From: Engraulis encrasicolus
Lineage: Eukaryota > Chordata > Actinopteri > Clupeiformes > Engraulidae
Length of the DNA stretch: 64,000 nucleotides
Assembly: GCF_034702125.1 (NCBI RefSeq)
Contig: NC_085873.1
Location: forward strand, 43,760,128 to 43,824,127
Direction of reading: 5' to 3'
The translations under genes were made by a program, and so were the position numbers. Positions 1 to 11,904 of this stretch are shown here, piece by piece (within the stretch, counting starts at the first letter, position 1; each line of letters starts with the position of its first letter). The notes under the pieces were generated by a model, which did not search any database, was not told the DNA's origin, and worked only from the letters and a program-made list of their open reading frames with translations.

Positions 1-803
1 AACACAATGTAATCACAGAGGAACTGTGCCACTGATGCTGGTTGCTAAGTAAGATGCTTTGCCTAGCAACTGTTGCTATGCAAAAGGTACACCAAATACA
101 GTATAATATATGTATACTACAGACTCCAAGCTTTCATATGGTATATCATAAGCTATTATAACCAACTGCATCATGGCTCTAGAGGCCTTGGCAGTGTACC
201 ACTACATAGGACTAGAATGCATGGGGTCATATACAATATGATGTGAAAAATCATAGTGGGAGTGAGTTATATGACTGTTACCACTCAAATTCTTATTCAG
301 GACATCTTGAAGATTAAAAAAGTCATGTGGCGTCTTGTTGTGGGGGGGGTGCATGGTAGGCTACCGTTCCTCCCCGTCTATAGCATTCATGTCCTATCAC
401 TGATCCACACTCCAACCCTGGCTGTAATGGCATTGCACTTTACCATGCCACCAGTACTGACCGTAGAAGAAGAAAGGTACTCCCCTCCCGACCATTCCGT
501 GCTACGCTGTTATGACTTCAGTAAACCCTCCTATATATCTATCTCTCCTTGGTTGTAACCACTGACCTATGATGCCCCCAATCTATCATATAGCATAGCT
601 GATATGGCTAACGAGGCTAATGTGAGATTATCAAACTTTCTCAAAGTGACTGTATTTCATTCCAAACATGCTAAAATGAGGCAACCTTGCTCCAACTGTG
701 GATAAATCCTTTAATTCCACAAAAACAGAAAGAAAAAGTAAGAAATAAAAGAGCAAGCAGCCATCTGCTTCATTGCTGTTACACACTTACGTTAACGACC
801 TGC
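1..803. other. No gene or repeat recognised
   Basis: Ordinary mixed-composition DNA. The one open frame near 256-558 (100 codons) has no recognisable domain and no codon-use or splice support. I see no terminal repeats here. Confidence 0.5.
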
Positions 804-1472
<669 letters not shown>

Positions 1473-3570
1473 AGGGCCGACTTCCTCATTAGCAAAATTA
1501 GCTGTTTTAGCTTCTCAGTACTGCTCAGCGTTGCGAATGTTAGTTCCTAGCAGTGGGCGTAGCACATAGCAAATGCGATGCAGGGAATATGACAAGACTT
1601 ACTGTTCATAGTAATAACTTAAGATAAACATCACAGATGGTAAACTGTTGTGATTATCACCACCTAGACAGTTGCTGGTTTACATATTTGTGGTGATTAC
1701 CCTGCAGTATAGTTCGTTAGTCCTTATTTTTGGCTGTTAATGTGGTGGTTCTATGTTGAGTCTATGGAAAGACAGCCGCTTTAGGAACACCCTTATCTCG
1801 CTGAAAGGCGGAGCTGCCATTTAACTCATTGGCTGCCTTGGCCGTCGAATGACGTCATTTCAAATAGTGACGCCCCCTACCTTCGACGTCGTTCGCCGAC
1901 AATTGCGTTTTTTTACAGCCAGGCCTCGAGGACGGTCTGACCTATCTTCTGTATGAATTTCAAGCCTCTAGGCATTTTCTAACTGTTCCTGTAGGTGGCA
2001 GAAGTGTCCTTAGGAACAGTCAAGGCAGGGCTTTAGCTCAGAGCAAGATGAAATGTCAAGACAAAAACACCCCTTTTTTACTATTATAATAAAATCTCAA
2101 AAGTAGCATAGCAAAATCATTTTTGAAAGTAAAGCACCTGTGACAGTAGTCTACTTTCTTGCCCTCTGATTTTAACACAGGTAGGCTACTGATTTTAGTG
2201 TCAGAGCCTGACCAAAAAAAAACCTTCCTCTCATGACCAAAATACAATCCCCTGTTGCTATCTAGCTAGAAGGCATTGTAGCTAACTTGCCCAAAATACA
2301 CCATGAGATGATCTGTGTGACAACCTTTCATTTTGGATAATGTGATCAGCCTACACAACATCAGGATGTTGCTTACAAAATATCATCTAACAGGAGAATG
2401 CACGGGACTAGTGGTGATGTGTCCCAACTGAGGTAACTTGGGTATAAAGTTTGCTACGCTAGCTAGCTAGCTAGCACGAAATCGCTAACAACTTACAACT
2501 AAACCTAAATAAAGGAGCCTTGGTAAGTCAACTATTTTTTACTCAATCCACAGTTATTTTTATGGATCTGTATAGTATGATCAGCTTACTGTATAACCAA
2601 AAAAGACAGGGGGGTTGCAGATTCTTGGAACAGAGTAGCCTTTGTGTCTGGTCAGATGCATTCAGCTCACATTAGAAAGCATTGCACTTAGCCTCAGGCC
2701 AGCTAGCATTCACCACTCCAATCGGCTTGTGAAATGTTGGATGTGTGATCAGTACTTTATCAAAAGAAAATTCATTGAACAATATATGACAAGATCACTA
2801 TAGCAGAACCATGATGACAGTAATCATCAATCTGCAAATTGTCCGCTCTGCCAAAGAAGCTGCAGTAAGCTACGCTAAGCGGTGCTGCCTGCCTACCTGC
2901 CTCCCTCCCCACAAGACACAACACGGTACTATTTCTGGAGGAAATAAACCAGCTGTGATTCGTTCTCCAACGAGGGGAGAGAGAGAGGGAGAGGGAGAGG
3001 TAGGGAGTTACCGGAGTTAGGGGCAACTGCTGTCATGATCCATGCTGCGCGCCAGCAACTAAACCAAAACACCCTTGTTTTCGAGTCCCCCCGTTATATT
3101 TCAGTATATTAGGTTGAAAAGGTCATACAAATGATCTTTTTGTTCAGGCTACAGATGACAGAAGACTGTGTAATAGCAGCTGATAGGTTTGGAGTTGTTA
3201 GGACGATGCCATTACGGGCAAAAACGTTTGCAGTTATAGTTCTACTTCAAATGGCGTTTTCTCAGCTTTTTGGCTAGAAAGCAGCATTTTGGCGAATTCC
3301 ACTTAATTTCAACAGATGATTATGAAAGAACGGAAAGGGGTAGAGAGACACCGTTTTTTTCTGATGACAGATGAGCGTCTAATCTGTGTTTTCATAGGTA
3401 TGGTGTCGACATAGACACAGAACTCAATTTTCTGTGAGCCTCCAAAAAACACCCAAAATGCTGAAAAATGGCTGGCACTCCGAGGTACTCTTTTATGAAA
3501 ATGGCTGGCAGCTAATGAGTTAATTCCTGGTCCTCCAATTGTGTAACTCTACCCTCTGTATGGCTCTGGC
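1473..3570 (+). repeat. Dispersed repeat R, copy 1, split by a TTAA element
   Basis: The segments 1473-1824 and 3520-3570 together match, in reverse orientation, the continuous stretch 60332-60738. Shared landmarks include the cytosine-rich start next to AGGGC, the block around GTGGTGATTACC and the end around TATGGCTCTGGC. The copy is about 400 bp once the internal insertion is discounted. Class unknown: I could not find convincing terminal inverted repeats or a coding region. Confidence 0.8.
1825..3519. mobile_element. 1.7 kb TTAA-flanked DNA transposon, non-autonomous
   Basis: The element is bounded by the 13-bp inverted repeat CTCATTGGCTGCC at 1825-1837 and GGCAGCTAATGAG at 3507-3519 (one mismatch), and directly flanked by TTAA at 1821-1824 and 3520-3523. 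TTAA target-site duplication is the hallmark of the piggyBac and Kolobok superfamilies. The interior contains no transposase that I can recognise; it holds a short (GCTA)n run near 2457-2476 and a GA-rich patch near 2975-3003. The uninterrupted copy of the host repeat near 60374-60390 supports the boundaries. Assignment between piggyBac and Kolobok is inference; the ends resemble piggyBac-like teleost repeats. Confidence 0.8.
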
Positions 3571-3841
3571 ACAATGTACAGTGATCCCTCGCCACTTCGC
3601 GGTTCACTTATCGTGGATTCGCTATTTCGCGGATTTTCATAATGCATTTTTTTTTTTTTTTGGTGCATTGTGTTCTGCATTCTGATTCGCTAAAAAAACA
3701 CTCCCGCTTCTTGACATGCTACGAATTGTGCTATCATTTTGTCGTCTCGTGCAGTTATGTGTACGTACATAAAACAGCTTGGCAAATTTACATTAACTTG
3801 GCCAAATTATCTTGTAATTTCGAACATCTCCTAAACCCATA

Positions 3842-5722
3842 ATGTCGACGAAGCGGCCTGGACCGACAAAAGCACCTGCGGATGGGCCCAAATGGCGGAA
3901 GATGCTACCCATCTCAGATAAAGTTAAACTTCTGGACATGCTAAGGGAAGGTAAAAGCTATGCAGCCGTTGCTCGCCATTACGGAATCAATGAATCTTCC
4001 GTTCGTTACATAAAGAAGGAGGAAAAAAACATAAGGACGACAGCAGCAGTCAGTTTTAATACGAATGCAAAAAGGGTTGTAACTGTCCGCAACAAGACCA
4101 TGGTACGGATGGAGACGGCATTAGCTCTGTGGATTAATGACTGCAGGAAAAAAAACATAACCCTGGATACAAACGTTATCTGCACAAAAGCGAGAATGCT
4201 GTATGAAAACTTTGCTGTCAGTGACGGGGAAGAGGGAGAGGATGCCGGGCCCTCAGCAAGTGCTGCTGACACCGTGGGAGAGGATGCCGGGCCCTCAGCA
4301 AGTGCTGCTGACACCGTGGGAGAGGATGCCGGGCCCTCAGCAAGTGCTGCTGACACCGTGGGAGAGGATGCCGGCCCCCAGCAAGTGCTGCTGACACCGT
4401 GGGAGAGGATGCCGGGCCCCCAGCAAGTGCTGCTGACAAAGTGCCAAGCGCATTTAATGCAAGCAAGGGCTGGTTTGAAAAGTTTAAGAAACGCTTTGGA
4501 CTTAAAAATGTTTGTCTGCACGGTGAGATGGCGTCTGCGGATACCGCTGAGGCAGAAGCCTTCGTGAACAATAAATTCAAGGCGATCATTGAGGAGGGGG
4601 GATATAAGCCCGAACAAGTTTTTAACATGGATGAGACTGCCTTATTTTGGAAACGAATGCCCTCCCGCACCTTCATCATGCAGGAAGAAGCCAAAGCCCC
4701 AGGATTTAAAGTTCACAAAGACCGTTTGACCCTGGCTATGTGCGGAAATGCCGCAGGTTTCATGATTAAACCGGGGCTGATTTACAGGTCTAAAAATCCT
4801 AGGGCGCTGAAAAACAAAAATAAGGATGATTTGCCTGTTTACTGGATGTACAATGCAAAGGCTTGGATGACAAAAGTGCTCAATCTGGATTGGAGGTCAC
4901 GGTAATGATTTGGCATATGATGGTGTGCAAATCGAATTTCTGCCGCCAAACACTACATCCCTGATTCAGCCCATGGACCAAGGAGTCATCCGTGCTTTCA
5001 AGGCTCTCTATACGCGCAACACCCTGCAACATCTTGTTGACGCTATGGACTCGGATCAAGATTTCTCACTGAAGGACTACTGGCGTGGATACACCATCGC
5101 ATCGTGTCTCCAAAACATTCAGAGGGCCATTCAGGAAATGAAAACGGAAACTCTGAAGGCCTGCTGGAAAAAACTATGGCCAGAGGCAGTGCAAAACGCA
5201 ACCGGAGGCTCGCTTGACGAGGTCCACCACTCTGCCGTAGAAACAGCTGTGAATCTGGCTAAACAGATTGGAGGAGACGGCTTTAATGACATGAGTCCGG
5301 ATGACATAAACGCCCTGATTGATGGAGACGCAGACGCACAGCCGCTGACCGATGCAGAGCTGGCAGAAATGACAAAGCCACAAAGCGACGATGAAAGAGA
5401 AGAGGGAGAAGAGGACACGAGAGATGAGGAGGAAGGACTAACGCTTGGTCGCTTAGCAACCATGGTGCGAATGGCCACTGAACTTAAGCGAGTAGCTGAG
5501 GAATGGGACCCTTTGATGAGCCGTTCTTTACACTTCTCCAACGTAATCGATGGTGGCATGTCGGTGTACAAGGATCTTTTTGCAAAGAAGAAAAAAGAGC
5601 GACAACAGCTGCCTATCACTATGTTCTTCTCCCGAACAAACACACCTGCACCGCGGGCTTCAGAAGAAGAGAACACTGCAGAGCGCAGTCAGGATGCAGC
5701 GGCCCAGTCTGAAGAGCAGTGA
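3842..5722 (+). pseudogene. Tigger/CENP-B-like transposase, frameshifted and internally deleted
   Basis: The ATG at 3842 opens a 130-residue N-terminal region with a first helix-turn-helix (about residues 20-57, including the stretch YAAVARHYGINESSVRYIKK) followed by a CENPB-type second HTH (residues about 75-125). A linker made of five copies of a 42-bp repeat (4234-4442) follows. Copy four is 41 bp, which shifts the frame, and the protein continues in the frame read from 4399. The DDE domain shows the first catalytic Asp in FNMDETALFW and, after 4910 in a third frame, the third Asp in QPMDQGVIRAFK. The segment that should carry the second catalytic Asp is missing: the sequence jumps near 4893-4899 from LDW to the GHGNDLAYDG region, a deletion of probably 100 bp or more. 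The tail (to 5722) is acidic then basic. It cannot make active enzyme. Confidence 0.93.
4234..4442 (+). repeat. 42-bp coding minisatellite in Tigger transposase
   Basis: Five head-to-tail units start at 4234, 4276, 4318, 4360 and 4401. The unit encodes GEDAGPSASAADTV. Periods are 42, 42, 42 and 41, so the fourth unit lacks one base and breaks the frame. The acidic, Ala/Ser-rich repeat lies exactly between the DNA-binding and catalytic domains. Confidence 0.95.
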
Positions 5723-5868
5723 AACGGCCTACACGTGAGTCACTGTATTTGTATACATGTAATAGTTGCTAATTGTAAAAAAAAAAAAAAGTTTTTTATT
5801 TCGCGGATTTCACTTATCGCGGGTCATTTTCGGAACGTAACCCCCGCGATAAACGAGGGATTACTGTA

Positions 5869-6490
5869 TTCCCTCTCTCTGTTACAGCATTGTGTCTCTC
5901 ATTCTCCTCATACACCTGACGGTACATACACACAGGGACGGCACGCTTCCTTAACATCTCCATGAGCAGTGCGAGTCCGAGAGGTTCGCGGGCTGCCTTG
6001 CGCACTGCACAGTCAACGTCCACGTATTCAATGGAGTCCGCAGATTGAACGCGGACGTCCGCGCAAGAAAATATACTCGAGTTCTATTTTCAAGGAGCAA
6101 CTCGGACATGTCCAGGCGGGACGGACATGCGCCGCGCTTACACCACGCTCCTGTGTGCAAGGCATGATTTGTTTTCATGTATTCTAACAGGTTCGGACTG
6201 ATTATGGATACGTTCTGTGTGGATGTCTGTGCCGTTGGTGTGAATGCAGCGTGAGGCGTGAAGTCGAAGAGAAGGTCACATGAGAAGCCATGTCTACACC
6301 TCTCACAGGTGTAAAGACCATACAACCAACAACTGCAACTCAGCCCTGGGCATTGTGCCTTGCATTGCCAATAGGCTTGTGAGACATATTGCCGATGTGG
6401 CCGAGGAATTTCAAAAGCCCAATCGTGGCCTTGTTTCTCGTTTTTTTTTATTCCAGTCATTTCCCTCCTTCTTTTATGTCTATTTCATTT

Positions 6491-6494
<4 letters not shown>
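5869..6494. other. Unassigned spacer, GC-rich in the middle
   Basis: A GC- and CpG-rich stretch (about 5960-6160) with repeated GGAC/GTCC motifs may be part of an old MITE, but I could not define ends. No gene recognised. Confidence 0.35.

Positions 6495-6545
<51 letters not shown>
6495..6545. repeat. (TG)n microsatellite
   Basis: Uninterrupted TG dinucleotide run of about 50 bp. Confidence 0.97.
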
Positions 6546-6548
<3 letters not shown>

Positions 6549-6616
6549 TTCACAATCCAGCCTGACCTCTGCTTATCAGTGTGGAAAATGGGCGTGAGGC
6601 AGAGTCTATGAACAGA

Positions 6617-6808
6617 GTTGCCAGACGAGGCTGATGATTTCCAGTCCAAAAAATGCCCAAAACCCGCTTAGAAGCACAAAATCCCGCCCATTTTTCATTG
6701 ATTTCTATGGCAAAAAATAGGGCAGGTTTTTCTGCTAAATACCATTTTTCCCCGCACACTGCCATCCTAAGCAGCCCAATTGGGCGGCAAACAGACCAAT
6801 CTGGCAAC
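6617..6808. mobile_element. Short MITE with GTTGCCAGA ends
   Basis: GTTGCCAGA at 6617-6625 is matched by TCTGGCAAC at 6800-6808. A 30-bp piece of its right part (from about 6769, containing CCCAATTGGGCGGCAAACAG) recurs at about 7168-7198 outside the element. No coding capacity, and no clear target-site duplication, so the superfamily is undetermined. Confidence 0.65.
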
Positions 6809-6837
6809 TGATGAGGAAGGCAATCAGGACACAGAGG

Positions 6838-7128
6838 GTGCATCACAATATGTGACCTTGCCTCCTCCACTTGTGCTTGTCTCCTCGTCCCGCCTCCTGG
6901 CCCCTCCTCCGTGGAGAAAACGATAAAGTTTCCCAGCTGTCAGCCTCGCCACAACAACTTTTGAGGCACTGTTTTTCATTCACCATCCCAATTGCAAACG
7001 AGAAAAAGACTTTACAATTGAGCTTTTGCAAGATATTGAAATATAATGCTGTTGTCAGTGATGTCATCATGACGAGAAGCAAGTGGAGGAGGCAAGTGGA
7101 GGAGGCAAGATCGCATATTAAAACGCAC
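6838..7128. mobile_element. Non-autonomous element with 27-bp inverted repeats
   Basis: The 27-bp arms 6847-6873 and 7093-7119 are inverted copies with two mismatches (core CTTGCCTCCTCCACTTG). Weaker matching extends outward to GTGC at 6838 and GCAC at 7128. One arm half is tandemly repeated (AAGTGGAGGAGGC at 7081 and 7094). No transposase inside. Confidence 0.7.
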
Positions 7129-7791
7129 TCATATACTGCACAGCTGTGTTATTAGATAGATAAAAGAAGCAGCCCAATTGGGCGGCAAACAGACCAAACC
7201 AATGTTTTTGTCCTTCTCTCCCCCTCCCTCTCATTGTGTGTATCCTCTAAAAGTGGCAGTGGATATAGAGCAGGTGTTACAGACACACTCACAGCGAACA
7301 GAAATGCATAGTATGTAGTAACACCTTTTTAATTAACTTTGTATTTGGGTATGTTGGGTCATTATTAACGACCGACTATGATAAAAGTGTTGTTCAAAAA
7401 GGCTTTTACACAGTATACACTGCCCAAAGTGCTTCACAATGTCAATAATGAAACAAAATGTTGTGAAATGAAATGAAAACTTTTAATTTATTAATTATGT
7501 GAACACATATTCAAGTATATAGGGAGCCGAAATCTCCATAGTAAGAAGAGCCAATAGAACCGCATCTCAAAGAAGGATCTTTTTCTTTCGTCGCACACAC
7601 ATACACACTCAGATACACACAATAAATGTACTCACCAGTGTAACTTCAAACCTTAAAAAAAAAAAAAAAAACCTGCCTCTTTGTCATCATGTGGGAGAGA
7701 GAGACAGGAGAGAAGGTGTAGAAATAAATCTGGTCTTTCTCAGCTGTTTATGCCACGTTAAACTGACAGCAGATGCAGACACGTCCAGCCT
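7129..7791. other. Unassigned spacer with repeat fragment and A-tract
   Basis: Holds the 30-bp fragment at about 7168-7198 shared with the MITE at 6617-6808 and an A17-18 tract near 7654-7671. No gene recognised. Confidence 0.4.
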
Positions 7792-8424
7792 GATCTCCAA
7801 AAATTCCGTGCTCCTGGACACGGATGTTAAGGACACGAAATCCGTGTCCAGGAGCACGGATTTTGCCAAAATTCCGTGCTCCTGGACACGGAATTGTTTT
7901 CCGTGCTCCTGGACACGGAATTGTTTTCCGTGATGGGCACACGGAAGTGCTTTCTATAGGCTATTACCACAGCACTGTGTTAACTCTATCATTAGAAAAT
8001 ACATACCAAATGCTAATCCTAAACAAAATAATGCTATAGCAATTTAAGTTGTGCCCTGACCAAAACATTCCCTAACCTTAACCTGTCATTAAAGACATAT
8101 TTTTGAGAAATACCTTTTCCAGTTGGTTGCTAGGCTATCAAAGTCATATAATGAATGAAAGAAAATTAGCCAAAACAATCCCTAACCCTAACCTGTCAGT
8201 AAGAAATGTTTTTTTTTAGACAAAATATTTGAAATTAGAAAAATCCTGAGAAAACACAAGACTGTGGAAATAGCCTATAGAAAGCACTTCAAACAATTCC
8301 GTGTCCAGGAGCACGGAAAACAATTCCGTGTCCAGGAGCACGGAATTTTGGCAAAATCCGTGCTCCTGGACACAGATTTTGTGTCCTTAACATCCGTGTC
8401 CAGGAGCACGGAATTTTTGGAGAT
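7792..8424. mobile_element. Foldback element with palindromic CCGTGCTCCTGGACACGG motifs
   Basis: Left arm 7792-7968 and right arm about 8268-8424 are nearly identical inverted copies, starting GATCTCCAAAAATTCCGTG and ending in its complement. Each arm carries four good copies of an 18-bp imperfect palindrome, CCGTGCTCCTGGACACGG or its complement, and the left arm has one further degenerate copy, separated by short AT-rich links. The central 300 bp contains two copies of a CCCTAACCYTAACCTGTCA-like core at about 8055-8092 and 8172-8195. No coding sequence. It looks like a non-autonomous DNA transposon; superfamily unknown. Confidence 0.85.
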
Positions 8425-8946
8425 CATGTGGTCATAAAGTGCTACTTACGCAGGCGCGCCAACACACACACTCGCCTGCCTGCCTGCCTCCTACTTCTAT
8501 CTCTTGAGAGTCCGTAAACATCTGGCCACTGACAGCTTATCAAGCAATGAAGTTGGCGTTAACATTATGCTCTCTTAGCTTCTGCTGTACTCTCGATACT
8601 TTAACAGATCTACTACAATCCTTTCTAACACTAACTGTATTTACATTTAAAAGAATATATGGTGTTGCCATGTTTGAAAAGTTTTCCTCCAGTGTTCAAA
8701 AATAATGTAACTTTACAAAATGTTAAAGAACCTGAAAATCTTTCATTTTCAGTACACTGAGTTGTGTGTTCATTTCAATTATTCAGAATCCTGCACTTTC
8801 GAGTGCTTTGGCACTGAGCTTCTTCTTGCTTTGGAATACATTCAAAGAATGTGGCAGTTTCATCTGTCTTTTAAGGATTTTGTTTATTCCTCTGTTCACA
8901 GTCATTGTCAGGAGACAAAAAGATTCTTTGCACAGGTCCGAATCAT
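8425..8946. other. Unassigned spacer
   Basis: Low-complexity and unique-looking sequence. The overlapping open frames around 8720-8980 run into the LINE tail and have no recognisable domain. Confidence 0.4.
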
Positions 8947-10990
8947 GGCAAGGCAAGGCAAGTTTGGTTATGTAGCGCATTTCATACACAGGTGCAACTC
9001 AATGTGCTTCCCAAAGTTAACAAATGTAAATGAAAGGAAACAGGGAAGAAAAGAAGGAAATGAATTAGAGTCAAAAACATTTAAAACATTAAGATAAAAC
9101 ATAAGGTAAAAATAATAATAAAACAAAATAAAACAAATTAAATAAACATAAAAAAAAAAAAAAAAAAAAATAATAATAATAAGTAATTTAAGCTAGGGGA
9201 AAGCATCTGAGAACAGCTTTGTCTTGAGTCTAGATTTAAAGCTATCAATAGTGGGTGCATTTTTTATGTCATCTGGAAGCTGGTTCCAAAGCTTTGAAGC
9301 ATAGAAGCTAAAGGCTGCCTCTCCACACTTTGTTTTGACTTTTGGAATCACCAGCAAATTCTTCTCCGTTGACCTTAGTGACCTAGTTGGTGCATACAGC
9401 TGAAACATATCCAGTAGATATGTGGGTCCCATTCCATTTAGTGATTTAAACACAAGTAGCATAGCCTTAAAATCAATTCTGTAGCTTACTGGGAGCCAAT
9501 GCAGCGATCTTAAAATTGGAGTAATGTGGTCGAACTTCCTTGACTTTGTAAGAACCCTTGCAGCTGCGTTTTGTACAAGTTGAAGCTGTTTGATGGTCTT
9601 TTTGGGGAGGCCTGTAAAAAGACTGTTACAGTAATCAACCTTACTAGAAATGAAGGCATGTATTAGTTTCTCCAGATCATGTTTAGACATAAGGCCCCTA
9701 GAGACGTTTTTATGTGATAAAATGCAGACTTAGTAATAGCTTTCATGTGACTGTTGAAGTTTAGGTCACTGTCAATGAGGACCCCAAGATTTTTAACTGT
9801 TTCCCTGGCTTTCAGTCCCTTCGTTTCAAGGATAGTAGCAATCTTTTGTCTCTCCTCTCTTTTCCCAAATATAATTACTTCAGTTTTATCTGTGTTCAGC
9901 TGGAGGAAATTGTGAGACATCCATTTGTTAATTTGGTCCATGCAATGATAGAGTGATTCAAGGGGGGTATAGTCATTTGGGGACATAGATAAGTAGAGTT
10001 GGGTATCATCCGCATAGCTATGGTAATTTATGGAGTTATTCTCGATAATGTGTCCCAGTGGCAACATATACAGATTGAACAGTAGTGGTCCCAGAATGGA
10101 GCCCTGGGGGACCCCACAATTCAGAGACATCGGTGATGAGGTATGTCTTCCAATGGCGACAAAAAAATGTCTTTGTTGTAAGTACGATTTTAACCAGTTG
10201 ATCACTATGCCTGTAAAGCCAACCCAGTGTTCCAGTCTATGTAGTAGTATAGAATGATTAACTGTGTCGAAAGCGGCACTTAAATCGAGTAGCACCAAAA
10301 CGGATGATTTGCCAGCATCAGAATTCAATCTTATGTCATTCATAACTTTAATAAGAGCTGTTTCAGTGCTGTGGTAGGCACGGAAACCTGATTGAAACGT
10401 ATCAAAATAGCTATTAGACATTAGAAAAGCAGTTAATTGGTTAAAAACAATTTTCTCTATTATTTTACCCATGAATGGTAGATTGGATATGGGCCTATAA
10501 GTGCATCCAGGTTGTTCTTTTTCAGTAAGGGTTTCACAACTGCTTCTTTCAGACAGCCTGGGAATATGCCTGTTTGTAGTGAGGTGTTGATGATCTGAAG
10601 TACATCTGGTGATATTAGATGTAAGATGGATTTGAAGAAGGCTGTTGGTAGAATATCTAAGTCAGATGTAGAGGAGCTAAGACTTTGTACCGTTCTATTA
10701 AGAATGTCCACATCAACTAAATGAAAATTTCTCATGAGGTTAGGATTTAACTTCACCGTAGCAAGTTGGTCTGAATCTTGGGTCGGTTGCACATGTGTGA
10801 GTATGTTTGTACGTATTTTTTCAATCTTTCCTTTGAAAAAGGATGCGAACTCATTGCATTTGCTGACTGAGAGGAACTCAGAGGGCATTTGATTTGGGGG
10901 CCTTGCTAGCTTTTCCACAGTGCCAAACAGGACACGTGCATTATTAATCATGCAAAGACTTTGATTCCAAGATTTTGCTAAACCAAAAAA
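8947..10990 (-). mobile_element. L2-type LINE, 5'-truncated
   Basis: The minus strand carries the linker, reverse transcriptase and C-terminal region of an L2/CR1-clade ORF2, followed by a 3' UTR that ends at about 8947 in a short (GGCAA)3 repeat (plus-strand sense), the terminal repeat style of L2 elements. An A-rich tract near 9147-9180 lies in the UTR. The 5' part, including the endonuclease domain, is absent; homology fades near 10990. A shorter copy of the same family lies at 48119-48675. Confidence 0.93.
9193..10990 (-). pseudogene. L2 ORF2 reverse transcriptase, two frameshifts
   Basis: Reading leftward, about 10990-10500 encodes the region between endonuclease and RT (KSWNQ... through PLLKKNNLDAL). 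A frameshift near 10498 then leads to the RT core 10472-9700. Visible RT motifs are motif A with LLDLSAAFDTVNH, motif B with CGVPQGSILGPLLF and the catalytic YADD in SYADDTQLY. A second frameshift near 9690-9710 separates the C-terminal domain (9690-9193), which includes VQNAAARVLT, HWLPVSYRI and WNQLPDDIKNA, ending at SDAFP. These motifs define a non-LTR RT of the L2/CR1 clade. With no endonuclease and two frameshifts it is inactive. Confidence 0.93.
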
Positions 10991-11421
10991 ATGAGAGCTT
11001 TGAAGTACACTCTCCTGCATAAATATACAAATGTTCAATGTAGTTAACAAGACTGGATTTGTGTCTTTTGTATGTGTGATTGAGTTTTGAATAAAATAAA
11101 GGTGTGTGCATGTAACCAAAAAGTGTGCGCGTGCGCACACACACATGTCCCCTTTTCAATGTACTGTATCTCCACACCTACCAGGGTTGGGGTAATGTTT
11201 TAAACATGACAAGTTTCCATGAATGTTTGCTTCGCCCTCAGCAGAACAGGGGTTTAAAAGGGAAATCCCAAATTATAATGCATTTTGTATGAGAGGGAAA
11301 GTACAATAACAGTCAAAAAGTAACTCAACCAACTGTTTCCTTGATCTGCAAAGGTCTGGGAAAGACCAACCTCAAGAGGCAGACAGGCCAAACAATCTTT
11401 TATAATATTGACTAACAGAGG
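10991..11421. other. Unassigned spacer
   Basis: The frames open here continue artificially from the LINE into unrelated DNA with a short CA/GC patch near 11125-11145. No gene recognised. Confidence 0.4.
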
Positions 11422-11429
11422 ACAGCAGG

Positions 11430-11809
11430 TAGAGGTGTGTCGTTCATGAACGAGCCGTTCTCTCTGAAGTGAACGATGGGAACCGGATCACAGCTGGGGG
11501 AGCCACTCGAAAGTTATTTCGTTCATTTTTCATTCATTTTAAGCACGTGACCTCGACCAGAGTAATTAAATTTGGGAAAAAACACAATTGTTTGCCTCAA
11601 AGAGAGGCAAAAACGGTTTTTAGAAGCAGGAGAATAATCAGTTGTTGTTTGGACAACATTACCTTGAGGAGGAGTCAAAATATTACATTTTTAACACTGA
11701 ATAAATAATTAGAAAAAGAGCCAAAAGAGCCAGTTTTTTGAACGGCTCTTTGTAACGAACGAGCCACTAAGATCTGGATCCCGAAAAAGAGCCATAAATC
11801 CCATCTCTA
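11430..11809. mobile_element. hAT-type MITE, 380 bp
   Basis: Starts TAGAGGTGTG and ends CCATCTCTA (inverted TAGAGATGG), flanked by a perfect 8-bp duplication ACAGCAGG at 11422-11429 and 11810-11817. Subterminal GAACGAGCC / GGCTC motifs recur near both ends. The 8-bp duplication and TAGRGNTG ends are diagnostic of hAT elements. Too short for transposase. Confidence 0.93.
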
Positions 11810-11904
11810 ACAGCAGGGTTGTATTGAAAACAGTGGAATCGAATGTTGGCAGAGCAGTGCTACGCACTTTGTCTGAATCGGTGTCAGGTGTTGAGGCCCG
11901 AACA

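Larger units (their letters stand above)
3579..5866 (+). mobile_element. pogo/Tigger-type Tc1-mariner transposon, 2.29 kb
   Basis: Begins CAGTGATCCCTCG at 3579 and ends CGAGGGATTACTG at 5866, with longer imperfect inverted arms (TTCGCGGATTT and TTATCGCGG motifs on both sides), flanked by TA at 3577-3578 and 5867-5868. The TA duplication, the CAGT-type ends and the CENP-B-like transposase inside identify a pogo/Tigger element. It is close to full length for the family, but the transposase is broken. Confidence 0.93.

Noticed and set aside
8055..8195. Telomere-like CCCTAACCCTAACC
   Set aside because: Only one or two hexamer-like repeats, embedded in a longer dispersed core that recurs in other foldbacks; not an interstitial telomere.
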